NCBI GenBank assembly: GCA_031292485.1
Contig: JARLHA010000020.1
Span: forward strand, 1 to 64,000
Source: Mucilaginibacter sp.
GTDB taxonomy: Bacteria; Bacteroidota; Bacteroidia; Sphingobacteriales; Sphingobacteriaceae
Length of the DNA: 64,000 bases
Direction: 5' to 3'
Position numbers and translations under genes: made by a program. Under the pieces are notes generated by a model that did no database searches, had not been told where the DNA came from, and worked only from the letters and a program-made list of their open reading frames with translations. This document shows positions 40,047 to 47,534 of the stretch, in pieces (the stretch's first letter is position 1; every line of letters begins with the position of its first letter).

Positions 40047-40079
40047 TTCAAAAGATTTGCTTACTGTTAAACTCAAAAA

Positions 40080-40988
40080 TTATTCGTCCTTCATAAATTT
40101 GTCCATTCCTTCTGCTGGTTTCCAGTCGCTTTTTGGTTCAAAAAAATGCCATAATAAAGCAGATACTTTACGGATCATCTCATCCGCTTCGTTATCCTGC
40201 GTCCAGCGCTGGTCCTTATTATGGTTGGTAATGATGGAAAATACATAGTCGCCATGCGGCCCGTTTACCAATACTGTTTCCGACCGGTAATCGTCAAGCG
40301 CACCTTGTTTGGATATCGTATGGATATACGGGGGGATTTGTGAAAGCGCAGTATTGTCCCAAAAAATCCGGCCCATATTCCTGATCATTCTTTCACTTGC
40401 GGCAGGGCTCACAGCCTCTTCATTGCCAATCATGGTAAAAAGCCGGCACATTTCAAAAGGTGTAGTAACACCCCAGCCGTACCTGGCGTGCATTGCATCG
40501 CGGCCTGTAGCCCGCGAGTTATCGCGCATCACTTTAAATCCGTTTGCATCCAGCCAGTTGTTTATAAAATCCGTCCCCACCAGTTTTTGCAGCCATAAAC
40601 TTGCCGTATTATCGCTCATGGTGATCATCAGCATGGCAACTTTGCTTACCTCAATAGTATCGCCGTCCTTAAATGAGCCCAGGATATCTTCGCCTTTGTA
40701 TAATAACGAATCGCGGTATACCAGTTTTTGGTTGTATTGTATCAGTCCCTTATCAATTTTATCCATCAACCCGCATTGTATACTCACCTTTATCATGCTG
40801 GCTGTCGGGAACAGCGTATCGGCATTTAAGGCTGCAGTTTTACCGGTTTTTAGGTTATGTACATATATACCAACCTGTCCGTTAAAACCTTTTACAGCAT
40901 CCTGCAGTATGGCGGTTAGCTTGGTATCCGTTTGCGCTATTGCTCCGCAACAGATCAATAGCATAAGCGAAATGAGTATGTATTTCAT
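40080..40988 (-). CDS. Class A beta-lactamase-related serine hydrolase
   Basis: 302 residues from the ATG at 40988 (an ATG four codons upstream is possible), with a signal peptide (YILISLMLLICCGAIAQ). SxxK motif: TASMIKVSI (nucleophile Ser, base Lys). SDN motif: TMSDNTAS. The third motif, normally K(T/S)G, reads SKQGALDD with Gln. No clear E166-type general base (in place of ExxLN the segment reads RDAMHARYGWG). A penicillin-binding or esterase role is therefore more likely than strong beta-lactam hydrolysis. Confidence 0.8.
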   Translation of the reverse strand: MKYILISLMLLICCGAIAQTDTKLTAILQDAVKGFNGQVGIYVHNLKTGKTAALNADTLFPTASMIKVSIQCGLMDKIDKGLIQYNQKLVYRDSLLYKGEDILGSFKDGDTIEVSKVAMLMITMSDNTASLWLQKLVGTDFINNWLDANGFKVMRDNSRATGRDAMHARYGWGVTTPFEMCRLFTMIGNEEAVSPAASERMIRNMGRIFWDNTALSQIPPYIHTISKQGALDDYRSETVLVNGPHGDYVFSIITNHNKDQRWTQDNEADEMIRKVSALLWHFFEPKSDWKPAEGMDKFMKDE

Positions 40989-41136
40989 GATAGAAGCCAT
41001 TTAAAAAAACTAAGATATAAAAATGTTGCTGAACGGGGATTCGTGAGTTTTTTTAGGACGATAATATTTTAGGATTTTATGTAACCGGATTTTCAAGTAA
41101 ATATCCAACAAACCTCAAACCTAGTTCAGACCACCC

Positions 41137-41239
41137 AAAACCGAACATCCACTGTATCAAAAACGGACATACTATGTACAAATAGAGTTACTTAACTAAT
41201 TGATAGTCAATATATAAATTGTTTGGCATTTTATTAGAC
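41137..41239 (+). promoter_or_regulatory. Candidate upstream activator repeats and sigma-54-like promoter
   Basis: Direct repeats AAAACCGAACAT (41137-41148) and AAAAACGGACAT (41159-41170), 22 nt apart. Then TTGGCA-N-TTAGA (TGGCA 41224-41228) resembles the -24/-12 elements, but the -12 GC is GA. About 46 nt remain to the permease ATG. Tentative. Confidence 0.3.
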
Positions 41240-41295
41240 TGTTACTGCACAACGGCAAAGATGGCCTCGTCAATGCCTAATGACATAACTAGAAC

Positions 41296-43728
41296 ATGAT
41301 AAAAAGCTATTTAAAAACTGCCCTTCGTTTTTTGTTAAAAAACAAGACGTTCAGCTTCATCAATATTTTTGGTTTGGCTGCCGGCACGCTTTGCTGCCTT
41401 TATATTTTGTTGTATGTACAGCAGCAATACAGCTACGATAAGCATCATAAGGATGCTAACAGGATTTACCGGCTGACCACCGACCTTGTGCTGACCGGAG
41501 ATAAGCACCATAGCGGAGCCTCCTCGCCACCAATAACACCGGCTATGAAAAGTGACTTTCCGGAAGTAGAAAACTACACCCGGGTGGTAAAAACGGATAT
41601 GTTGGGCGCCCGGGAGCATTTGCTGCGTTATAAGGAGCAATCGTATTATGAAACCGGCGCTTTATATGTTGACTCCACTTTCTTTGATATTTTCACCTAC
41701 CATTTTGTTGAAGGCCATCCCGCACATGCATTGGACGATCCATACGACGTAGTATTGCTGAAACCGACAGCTGAAAAACTTTTCGGGCATGGAAGCGCTG
41801 TCGGAAAATTGATCAATATTGACGACGCTTACGGCAAACATGATTTTAAGGTTACCGGCGTGGTTGATGAAAGCCTGGGGAAATCGCATATTGAAGGCAA
41901 TATGTTTATCACTATGAAGAGTGGTCAGACAGGTAAGGCCATAGCCAGCACAACCGAATGGGCCGGGAATAATTTTCTTTTTGCCTACGTTAAACTTCGC
42001 CCCGGTGCTGATCCGCAGGCACTTGAAAAAAAGCTGCCGGCATTCTTAAACAAGTACGCGGCCGACAGGTTGAAAGCCTTGGGCATGACAAAGCAACTGC
42101 ATTTACAGCACGTTGCTGATATACATACTGCGCCGGCCTTTGAAATTGATTTCGGCAAAAACGCCGATCCGGCATTTCTTTTGATCCTGGTATTAATAGC
42201 CATATTGATACAGGTGATCGCCTGCATCAATTTTATGAATTTGTCAACCGCACGCGCTTCAAAACGCGCAAAGGAAGTAGGCGTGCGTAAAGTGATAGGC
42301 GCGGGGAAGTACGATTTGATAAAACAGTTTTTAGGCGAATCCTTTCTTTTGGCATTTATAGGGGTAATCATTGCCTTGCCGTTGCTGTATGTGCTTTTGC
42401 CATTTTTAAACGATATTACCCGGGCCGATATCCACTTGACTTTTTTTGCCGATTACCGGCTTTGGCTGATGCTTCTTGGCCTGGTGCTTGTAACGGGACT
42501 GTTAGCGGGTAGTTACCCTGCCTTTTATTTATCGGCATTTGAAGCGATAAAGGTGATCAAGGGCAACTTCTCTAATACAATTTCGGCAACAGGTATCCGC
42601 AAATCGCTGGTGGTTTTCCAATTTGTTTTGTCTATTGTGATGATTACGGGCATTATTATTATTTACAGTCAACTCAATTATATTAAATCAAAAGATCTCG
42701 GCTTTGACAAAGATCAAAAGCTGGTATTTAACTTTTACACTAATGATGCCCAAAAAAAAATGTCTTCCCTTGCAAACGACCTCAAACAGCTGGCAGGTGT
42801 AAAATATGTAACGAGTGCGGACAATTACCTGAGCCAGTTTGTGATGCACGACCATGGGGTATATCCGGAAGGTGGTAACCAGGCTACTGCAGTAGATGCC
42901 CAAAATATAGCCTGCGACCAGTATTTTGTAAAAGCACATGGTATTAAGCTGATTAGCGGCAGGGATTTTATGCATGGCGACTCAAACAAAGTATTGATCA
43001 ACCAAACGCTGGCAAAACGGCTCAACCTTAACCCGCTAACGGCGCAGGGCGCCCGTCTTTATTCTAAATTCAGCGCGGCGCCGGCCACCTATGTTACTGT
43101 TGCAGGTGTGATGAAAGACTTTAATTATAACTCTTTGCATGCCGGGGTGAAACCTTTTATGCTGGTTTACGATGACGATCCGGGCGATTTATCGAGTATG
43201 ATCGTATCCGCCAGTTCAAACGACTACAAAATGCTTTTGAGCAGCATTGCGGCCATCTGGAAAAAGGATATGCCATCTGTGCCTTTTCAATATGCTTTTC
43301 TTGACGAAGAGGTTCAAAAGCAGTATGAAGGCGAGGTTATTATTTCCCAGATCATTAATTCATTTACTTTAATCGCCATCCTTATCTCCTGTTTAGGTTT
43401 ATTTGGCCTGGCAGCCTTCAGCGCCGAACAACGTAAAAAAGAGATCGGTATCCGTAAGGTGCTCGGCTCCAGCATAGGCGGTATTGTGGGCCTGTTATCC
43501 AAAGATTTTTTAATACTGGTGGGTATTTCATTTATTATCGCAACCCCCATTGCCTGGTACGCTATGAGCCATTGGTGGCTGCAAAGCTTTGCGTACCGTA
43601 CTCCCCTTAGCTGGTGGATGTTTGCGTTAGCAGGTGTTTTGGCAGTGTTTATCGCATTGATCACTGTTAGCTCGCAAGCCATTAAAGCTGCGCTAATGAA
43701 CCCGGTGAAGAGTTTGAAGACGGAGTAG
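41296..43728 (+). CDS. FtsX-like ABC transporter permease, paralogue of 3509-5929
   Basis: 810 residues with the same duplicated layout: N-terminal helix, MacB-type periplasmic core (about 45-245), FtsX three-helix block (about 280-410, with REVGVRKVIGAGKYDLIK-like coupling motif as KEVGVRKVIGAG), then the second half ending in the block RKKEIGIRKVLGSSIGGI. Acts with an unlinked ATPase of the MacB/LolD kind. A possible regulated promoter lies upstream (41137-41239). Confidence 0.9.
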   Translation: MIKSYLKTALRFLLKNKTFSFINIFGLAAGTLCCLYILLYVQQQYSYDKHHKDANRIYRLTTDLVLTGDKHHSGASSPPITPAMKSDFPEVENYTRVVKTDMLGAREHLLRYKEQSYYETGALYVDSTFFDIFTYHFVEGHPAHALDDPYDVVLLKPTAEKLFGHGSAVGKLINIDDAYGKHDFKVTGVVDESLGKSHIEGNMFITMKSGQTGKAIASTTEWAGNNFLFAYVKLRPGADPQALEKKLPAFLNKYAADRLKALGMTKQLHLQHVADIHTAPAFEIDFGKNADPAFLLILVLIAILIQVIACINFMNLSTARASKRAKEVGVRKVIGAGKYDLIKQFLGESFLLAFIGVIIALPLLYVLLPFLNDITRADIHLTFFADYRLWLMLLGLVLVTGLLAGSYPAFYLSAFEAIKVIKGNFSNTISATGIRKSLVVFQFVLSIVMITGIIIIYSQLNYIKSKDLGFDKDQKLVFNFYTNDAQKKMSSLANDLKQLAGVKYVTSADNYLSQFVMHDHGVYPEGGNQATAVDAQNIACDQYFVKAHGIKLISGRDFMHGDSNKVLINQTLAKRLNLNPLTAQGARLYSKFSAAPATYVTVAGVMKDFNYNSLHAGVKPFMLVYDDDPGDLSSMIVSASSNDYKMLLSSIAAIWKKDMPSVPFQYAFLDEEVQKQYEGEVIISQIINSFTLIAILISCLGLFGLAAFSAEQRKKEIGIRKVLGSSIGGIVGLLSKDFLILVGISFIIATPIAWYAMSHWWLQSFAYRTPLSWWMFALAGVLAVFIALITVSSQAIKAALMNPVKSLKTE

Positions 43729-43871
43729 GTTGGTGATTAGTCCGGAAGTTAGTAAAGTCTGGAAGTCCGAAAGAAGCTGCCACTGACGTTTCGACAAAAA
43801 TGGCTAAGTTATATGAATAGAAAAGGTTAGTAAGATTTTAGGTTTTAGTTTTTTTAGTTTATTTTAGGACG

Positions 43872-43905
43872 AATCCCGGTGAGTTATTTGCCGGGATTTA
43901 CTTTT
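43872..43905 (+). terminator. Hairpin with T-rich tail after the FtsX-like permease
   Basis: AATCCCGG / CCGGGATT stem (43872-43879 and 43891-43898), 11-nt loop, followed by TACTTTTTG. It could terminate the permease mRNA or attenuate the next gene. Confidence 0.6.
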
Positions 43906-43955
43906 TGTAAAGCAATTGCTAAAATTTATATATTGCGGCACAATTATACCCCTGC

Positions 43956-44726
43956 ATGAAGAAGATCGGTTTTGCCCTTATATTTATTTCACTTTGTTTT
44001 ACTGCTATGGCACAGGTAAAAAACAGCACAGCAGCTACGCGCACAATTTTTGCTTACGGCGGCCAGTTTACCAAACCATTTATGCGTTATGTAATCGCCT
44101 TAACAAAAAAACAAAACCCAAGGATTTGTTTTCTGCCTACCGCCACCGGCGATAACGCAGCCACCATTGTTTCGTGGTATGAGGTGTGCCAGGACCTGCC
44201 GATGCAGCCTTATGTGCAAAAAACGTTTATCGCCTCGTACACAGAGCCAAAAACGTTTGAAGAAAACTTGCTGAGCATGGATGCCATTATTGTAAGTGGT
44301 GGCAATACATTGAACATGCTGGCCATATGGAAAGCCCAGGGCATTGATACTGTGCTGAAAAAAGCCTACAATAAAGGGATCATCCTGGCAGGCGGCAGCG
44401 CCGGCTCGTTATGCTGGTTCGATGGGGGTACTACAGATTCGCGGCCAAAGGACTTAGCCATTATACATGGTTTGGCGTTTATTGCCGCCAGCCATTGCCC
44501 GCATTACCGCAGCGAACCTATGCGCAAACCACTCTATTTCGATAATATTTTAAGAGGCAGACTGAGCCCAGGTTACGCCATTGACGACCTGGCCGGCGTA
44601 GTTTTTGAAAATGAACAATTCGTACGCACCGTAGCCATTGACGATAAAAGCCATGCTTATTACGTATCTGTTGTTAATGGTAAGATCGACGAAAAGTTGT
44701 TGCCGGTGACAGAGATCATTAAGTGA
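43956..44726 (+). CDS. Peptidase E (S51)-like serine hydrolase
   Basis: 256 residues with a possible signal peptide (GFALIFISLCFTAMAQ). The catalytic region ILAGGSAGSLCWF carries the nucleophile Ser of the S51 GxSAG elbow, and the preceding VVSGGNTLNML plus the downstream AASHCPHYRSEP fit the PepE/cyanophycinase fold. Family members cleave Asp-X dipeptides or cyanophycin. A secreted form is less common, so the N-terminal segment may mark a periplasmic role. Its stop codon overlaps by two bases a relic of a chromate transporter gene. Confidence 0.85.
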   Translation: MKKIGFALIFISLCFTAMAQVKNSTAATRTIFAYGGQFTKPFMRYVIALTKKQNPRICFLPTATGDNAATIVSWYEVCQDLPMQPYVQKTFIASYTEPKTFEENLLSMDAIIVSGGNTLNMLAIWKAQGIDTVLKKAYNKGIILAGGSAGSLCWFDGGTTDSRPKDLAIIHGLAFIAASHCPHYRSEPMRKPLYFDNILRGRLSPGYAIDDLAGVVFENEQFVRTVAIDDKSHAYYVSVVNGKIDEKLLPVTEIIK

Positions 44727-44919
44727 TGGCATTACCGCTTCGGTAATTGGCGCGCTGGTTGGCGCTGTTATTGTTATCGGTATGCGTTCCATTGTGGATA
44801 TCCCAACCGCGCTGATTGCTTTGGCGGCAGTTTTAGCCCTCATCTACTTTAAAAAAATGCAGGAGCCTTATATTATTGGGGTTGCGGCGGTGATTGGGGT
44901 ATTGATGAAGGCATTGTAG
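44725..44919 (+). pseudogene. 3' fragment of a ChrA-type chromate transporter gene
   Basis: Reading GAT GGC ATT from 44725 gives a 64-residue stop-free peptide ending at TAG 44917-44919. It begins DGITASVIGALVGAVIVIGMRSI, goes on DIPTALIALAAVLALIYFKK and ends in VLMKAL. This matches the last two membrane helices of ChrA transporters in Bacteroidota. It overlaps the peptidase stop, so the two genes were probably joined by a deletion that removed most of chrA. Confidence 0.75.
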
Positions 44920-44956
44920 GTGTTTCTGCTTTCCGGCCTAAGGAGTTTTGTATTGG

Positions 44957-44989
44957 TTTGAATTATTGCCCCTGAATTATGTATATTTG
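44957..44989 (+). promoter_or_regulatory. Promoter TTTG-N21-TATATTTG of the second VapBC-like module
   Basis: Both Bacteroidota promoter elements are present with correct spacing: TTTG at 44957-44960 and TATATTTG at 44982-44989. The ATG at 45016 lies 27 nt downstream and is preceded by GCGGAGAGAG, an unusually good ribosome-binding site for this window. Confidence 0.6.
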
Positions 44990-45015
44990 TTTTACGCACT
45001 AGCGGAGAGAGAATA

Positions 45016-45258
45016 ATGTACAAGCAAGCTTTAGTTCCCGACGAAAAAAATCACAGCATTGACATACCCAAAAAATTCTTTGGAAAAAAGGTTGAGGTGA
45101 TTGTAGTGGAATTAGGTAACGCGAAAAAAGAGGGTCATCCTTCTCCGCCCCAGGGAAAGAAAATCAATGTAAATGAGTTGTTTGAAAGTTTTGGCGCGGC
45201 ACCTGATTTTCCCTCAATTGAAGAAATAAGGGACAAAGCCTGGCCTTCCAAATGGTGA
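45016..45258 (+). CDS. Antitoxin of a VapBC-like module
   Basis: 80 residues. The N-terminal MYKQALVPDEKNHSIDIPKKFFGKKVEVIV is predicted as a beta-rich DNA-binding-like segment. The C-terminal half is acidic and unstructured (FESFGAAPDFPSIEEIRDKAW). It overlaps the PIN toxin start by 7 nt. The promoter upstream contains both consensus elements. Identified mainly by context. Confidence 0.7.
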   Translation: MYKQALVPDEKNHSIDIPKKFFGKKVEVIVVELGNAKKEGHPSPPQGKKINVNELFESFGAAPDFPSIEEIRDKAWPSKW

Positions 45259-45620
45259 TTTTTGATACTAATATTCTTATTGAACTTTACCGGGGAAATC
45301 TTGCCGTAAAGGAAAGCATCGAGCAATTAAAATCTGATGTGTTTTATATTAGCAGTATTACTACTGCTGAATTCATGGTCGGTGCAAAAAACAAGACTGA
45401 TTTTATAAGAATTGAAAAACAGCTAAATAAATATACAGCAATACCCATCAGTTCAGATATAACAGATATTTTCATTGATCTTTTCAAAACCTATACTTTA
45501 AGTCATAGACCAGGCATCGCCGATACGCTTATTGCATCTACCGCACTATATTATAACCTTCCCCTTTACACGCTTAATAAAAAGCATTTTCAATTTATCC
45601 CTGGTATTGAGTTGATATAG
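45252..45620 (+). CDS. PIN-domain toxin (VapC family), second copy
   Basis: 122 residues. PIN acidic residues: Asp5 (VIFDTNILIELY), Glu40 (TTAEFMVG), Asp91 (GIADTLIAST); the fourth position is Asn109 (LYTLNKKHF). Likely an RNase of the VapC type. The 5' end overlaps its antitoxin. Not closely similar to the other PIN toxin at 15322-15714, so the two modules are independent. Confidence 0.85.
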   Translation: MVIFDTNILIELYRGNLAVKESIEQLKSDVFYISSITTAEFMVGAKNKTDFIRIEKQLNKYTAIPISSDITDIFIDLFKTYTLSHRPGIADTLIASTALYYNLPLYTLNKKHFQFIPGIELI

Positions 45621-45659
45621 TCCTATGTCTAATTCTAATCATCAATAAATCCCTTTTCC

Positions 45660-45667
45660 TATCTTTG
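45660..45667 (+). promoter_or_regulatory. lpxK: Candidate -7 box (TATCTTTG) of lpxK
   Basis: TAnnTTTG match ending 9 nt before the lpxK ATG. The -33 region is not clear. It would give a very short leader. Confidence 0.45.
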
Positions 45668-45676
45668 CCACGAATT

Positions 45677-46750
45677 ATGAAATACCTGCGCTGGCTTTTA
45701 ATTCCTTTTTCGTTGTTGTACGGTTTGGTGGTTATTATCCGCAACTGGTTTTATGACGCTGGTTTTTTTAAAAGCTATCAATTTGATAAACCGGTGATTG
45801 CCATCGGTAACCTGGATGTTGGCGGCGCTGGTAAAAGCCCCATGACGGAGTACCTTATCCGTTTGTTAAAGGATAAGTATAAGTTGGCAACCTTAAGCCG
45901 CGGTTATGGCCGTAAAACCAAAGGGTATCTTACTGCTACTACTGCTGCCACTGCTACTACCCTGGGCGACGAACCCGCCCAGTTCAAACATAAATTCCCT
46001 GATATTACAGCGGCCGTTTGTGAGAAACGGGTGGAAGGTTTAAAGCAACTGCTTCCCGCACACGATGTTATTATTTTAGATGATGCATACCAGCACAGGG
46101 CCGTTACGCCTGGCCTGAGTATTTTGCTGTTTGATTATCACCGGTTAAATGAACCACATTTATTACTACCGGCAGGTAACTTGCGCGAACCATACAGCGG
46201 GCGGTGGAGAGCGCAGGTAATTGTTGTAACCAAGTGCCCGGCAACGCTAACCATCGATCAGAAAGAAAATGCGTATCAGGAAATAGCCCCGCTGCCCTAC
46301 CAGCAGTTGTTTTTTTCGGACATTGCTTACCAGCCATTGGAGCGTTTAGATGGAAAACCTGCCGATAGTGCAATTGATAAGGATACCACCATTTTTTTAT
46401 TGACAGGTATTGCCAATGCCCAACCACTTATACAGTATTTAAACGGGTTCACCACCCACATTATTCATCATAATTATCCCGATCATCATCCATTTACGTT
46501 AAAAAATATCGCTAAACTTGCCGCTGAGTTTGTTGCCTGTAAAACAGAGAAAAAACTGATCATCACAACAGAAAAGGACGCGCAGCGTTTAGAAGATTCG
46601 TGGTTCAGATCACCTTTGCCGACCGCCGAAAGTTTACCGGTTTTTGTGGTTCCCATAAAAGTTGAATTTTTGAATGAGAGCGGGCAACAATTTGACCAGC
46701 TAATAAACAACTATGTTAGAGAGCATACAACATACAACAGCATACATTAA
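45677..46750 (+). CDS. lpxK: Tetraacyldisaccharide 4'-kinase (lipid A biosynthesis)
   Basis: 357 residues from the ATG at 45677 (a TTG at 45665 is part of a -7 box). The Walker A-type loop is GNLDVGGAGKSP (about 44-55), followed by LSRGYGRKTKGYL. The DxxD-like VIILDDAYQHRAV motif matches the LpxK active site. It phosphorylates the 4' position of the lipid A disaccharide at the inner membrane. A codon repeat encodes TATTAATATT at about 92-101. Overlaps the PNP gene by 38 nt. Confidence 0.93.
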   Translation: MKYLRWLLIPFSLLYGLVVIIRNWFYDAGFFKSYQFDKPVIAIGNLDVGGAGKSPMTEYLIRLLKDKYKLATLSRGYGRKTKGYLTATTAATATTLGDEPAQFKHKFPDITAAVCEKRVEGLKQLLPAHDVIILDDAYQHRAVTPGLSILLFDYHRLNEPHLLLPAGNLREPYSGRWRAQVIVVTKCPATLTIDQKENAYQEIAPLPYQQLFFSDIAYQPLERLDGKPADSAIDKDTTIFLLTGIANAQPLIQYLNGFTTHIIHHNYPDHHPFTLKNIAKLAAEFVACKTEKKLIITTEKDAQRLEDSWFRSPLPTAESLPVFVVPIKVEFLNESGQQFDQLINNYVREHTTYNSIH

Positions 46751-47534
46751 AAGCCGCATCGGCGATTTTGAGCCTGAAGTGGGTATAATTTTGGGCACCG
46801 GCCTGGGCGGCCTGGTAAATGAAATTGAAGTTGAAAAACAACTGATGTATTCCAATATCCCGGATTTTCCGATCTCTACGTTAGAGTTTCACGCAGGTAA
46901 ATTAATTTTTGGCAAACTTGGGGGGGTAAAAGTGGTTGCTATGCAGGGCCGTTTACATTTTTATGAGGGCTATACAAAAAAACAGATTACCTTTCCGGTC
47001 AGGGTAATGAAGATGCTCGGTATAAAAACCTTGTATGTGTCAAATGCCAGCGGATCATTGAACCCTGATTTTAAAAAAGGTGGACTGATGGTGATTGAAG
47101 ACCATATTAACCTGCAGGGTGGCAACCCTCTGTTAGGCCCCAATCACGAGGAATTAGGCCCCCGCTTTCCGGACATGAGCGAACCATACAAACGCGATTT
47201 GATAGGAAGGGCGCTGGATATTGCTAAAGCAAACAATATTACGTGCCATAAAGGAGTTTATGTTGCTGTAACTGGTCCGAACCTTGAAACAAAAGCCGAA
47301 TACAAATTTTTACGCACCATAGGCGGCGATGCGGTGGGAATGAGCACTGTGCCCGAAGTAATAGTGGCTAACCATATGGGTTTACCTGTATTTGCCATAT
47401 CTGTGCTTACTGATGAAGGTTTTAATGAAGTTTTAAAACCTGTTTCGCTTGAAGAGATATTGGAAGTGGCCAGGGCTGCCGAACCAAAAATGACAATGAT
47501 ACTTAAAGAATTGATAGCCGGTAAAGATGCCTGA
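46713..47534 (+). CDS. punA: Purine-nucleoside phosphorylase (trimeric, PNP/PunA class)
   Basis: 273 residues. Phosphate-binding loop GIILGTGLGGLV (about 24-35), HFYEGY (about 87-92), and the substrate loop MSTVPEVIVANHMGLPVFAIS (about 210-230) with Glu and Asn conserved, plus SVLTDEGFNEV. It cleaves purine nucleosides to base and ribose-1-phosphate in the cytoplasm. It is coupled to lpxK (38-nt overlap) and to the porin (8-nt overlap). Symbol given for the class; deoD/punA naming varies. Confidence 0.92.
   Translation: MLESIQHTTAYIKSRIGDFEPEVGIILGTGLGGLVNEIEVEKQLMYSNIPDFPISTLEFHAGKLIFGKLGGVKVVAMQGRLHFYEGYTKKQITFPVRVMKMLGIKTLYVSNASGSLNPDFKKGGLMVIEDHINLQGGNPLLGPNHEELGPRFPDMSEPYKRDLIGRALDIAKANNITCHKGVYVAVTGPNLETKAEYKFLRTIGGDAVGMSTVPEVIVANHMGLPVFAISVLTDEGFNEVLKPVSLEEILEVARAAEPKMTMILKELIAGKDA

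Noticed and set aside
45940..45970. ACTGCT codon repeat (TATTAATATT) in lpxK as a captured element
   Set aside because: The protein length at this site matches other LpxK proteins and the run is short; ordinary codon slippage explains it.
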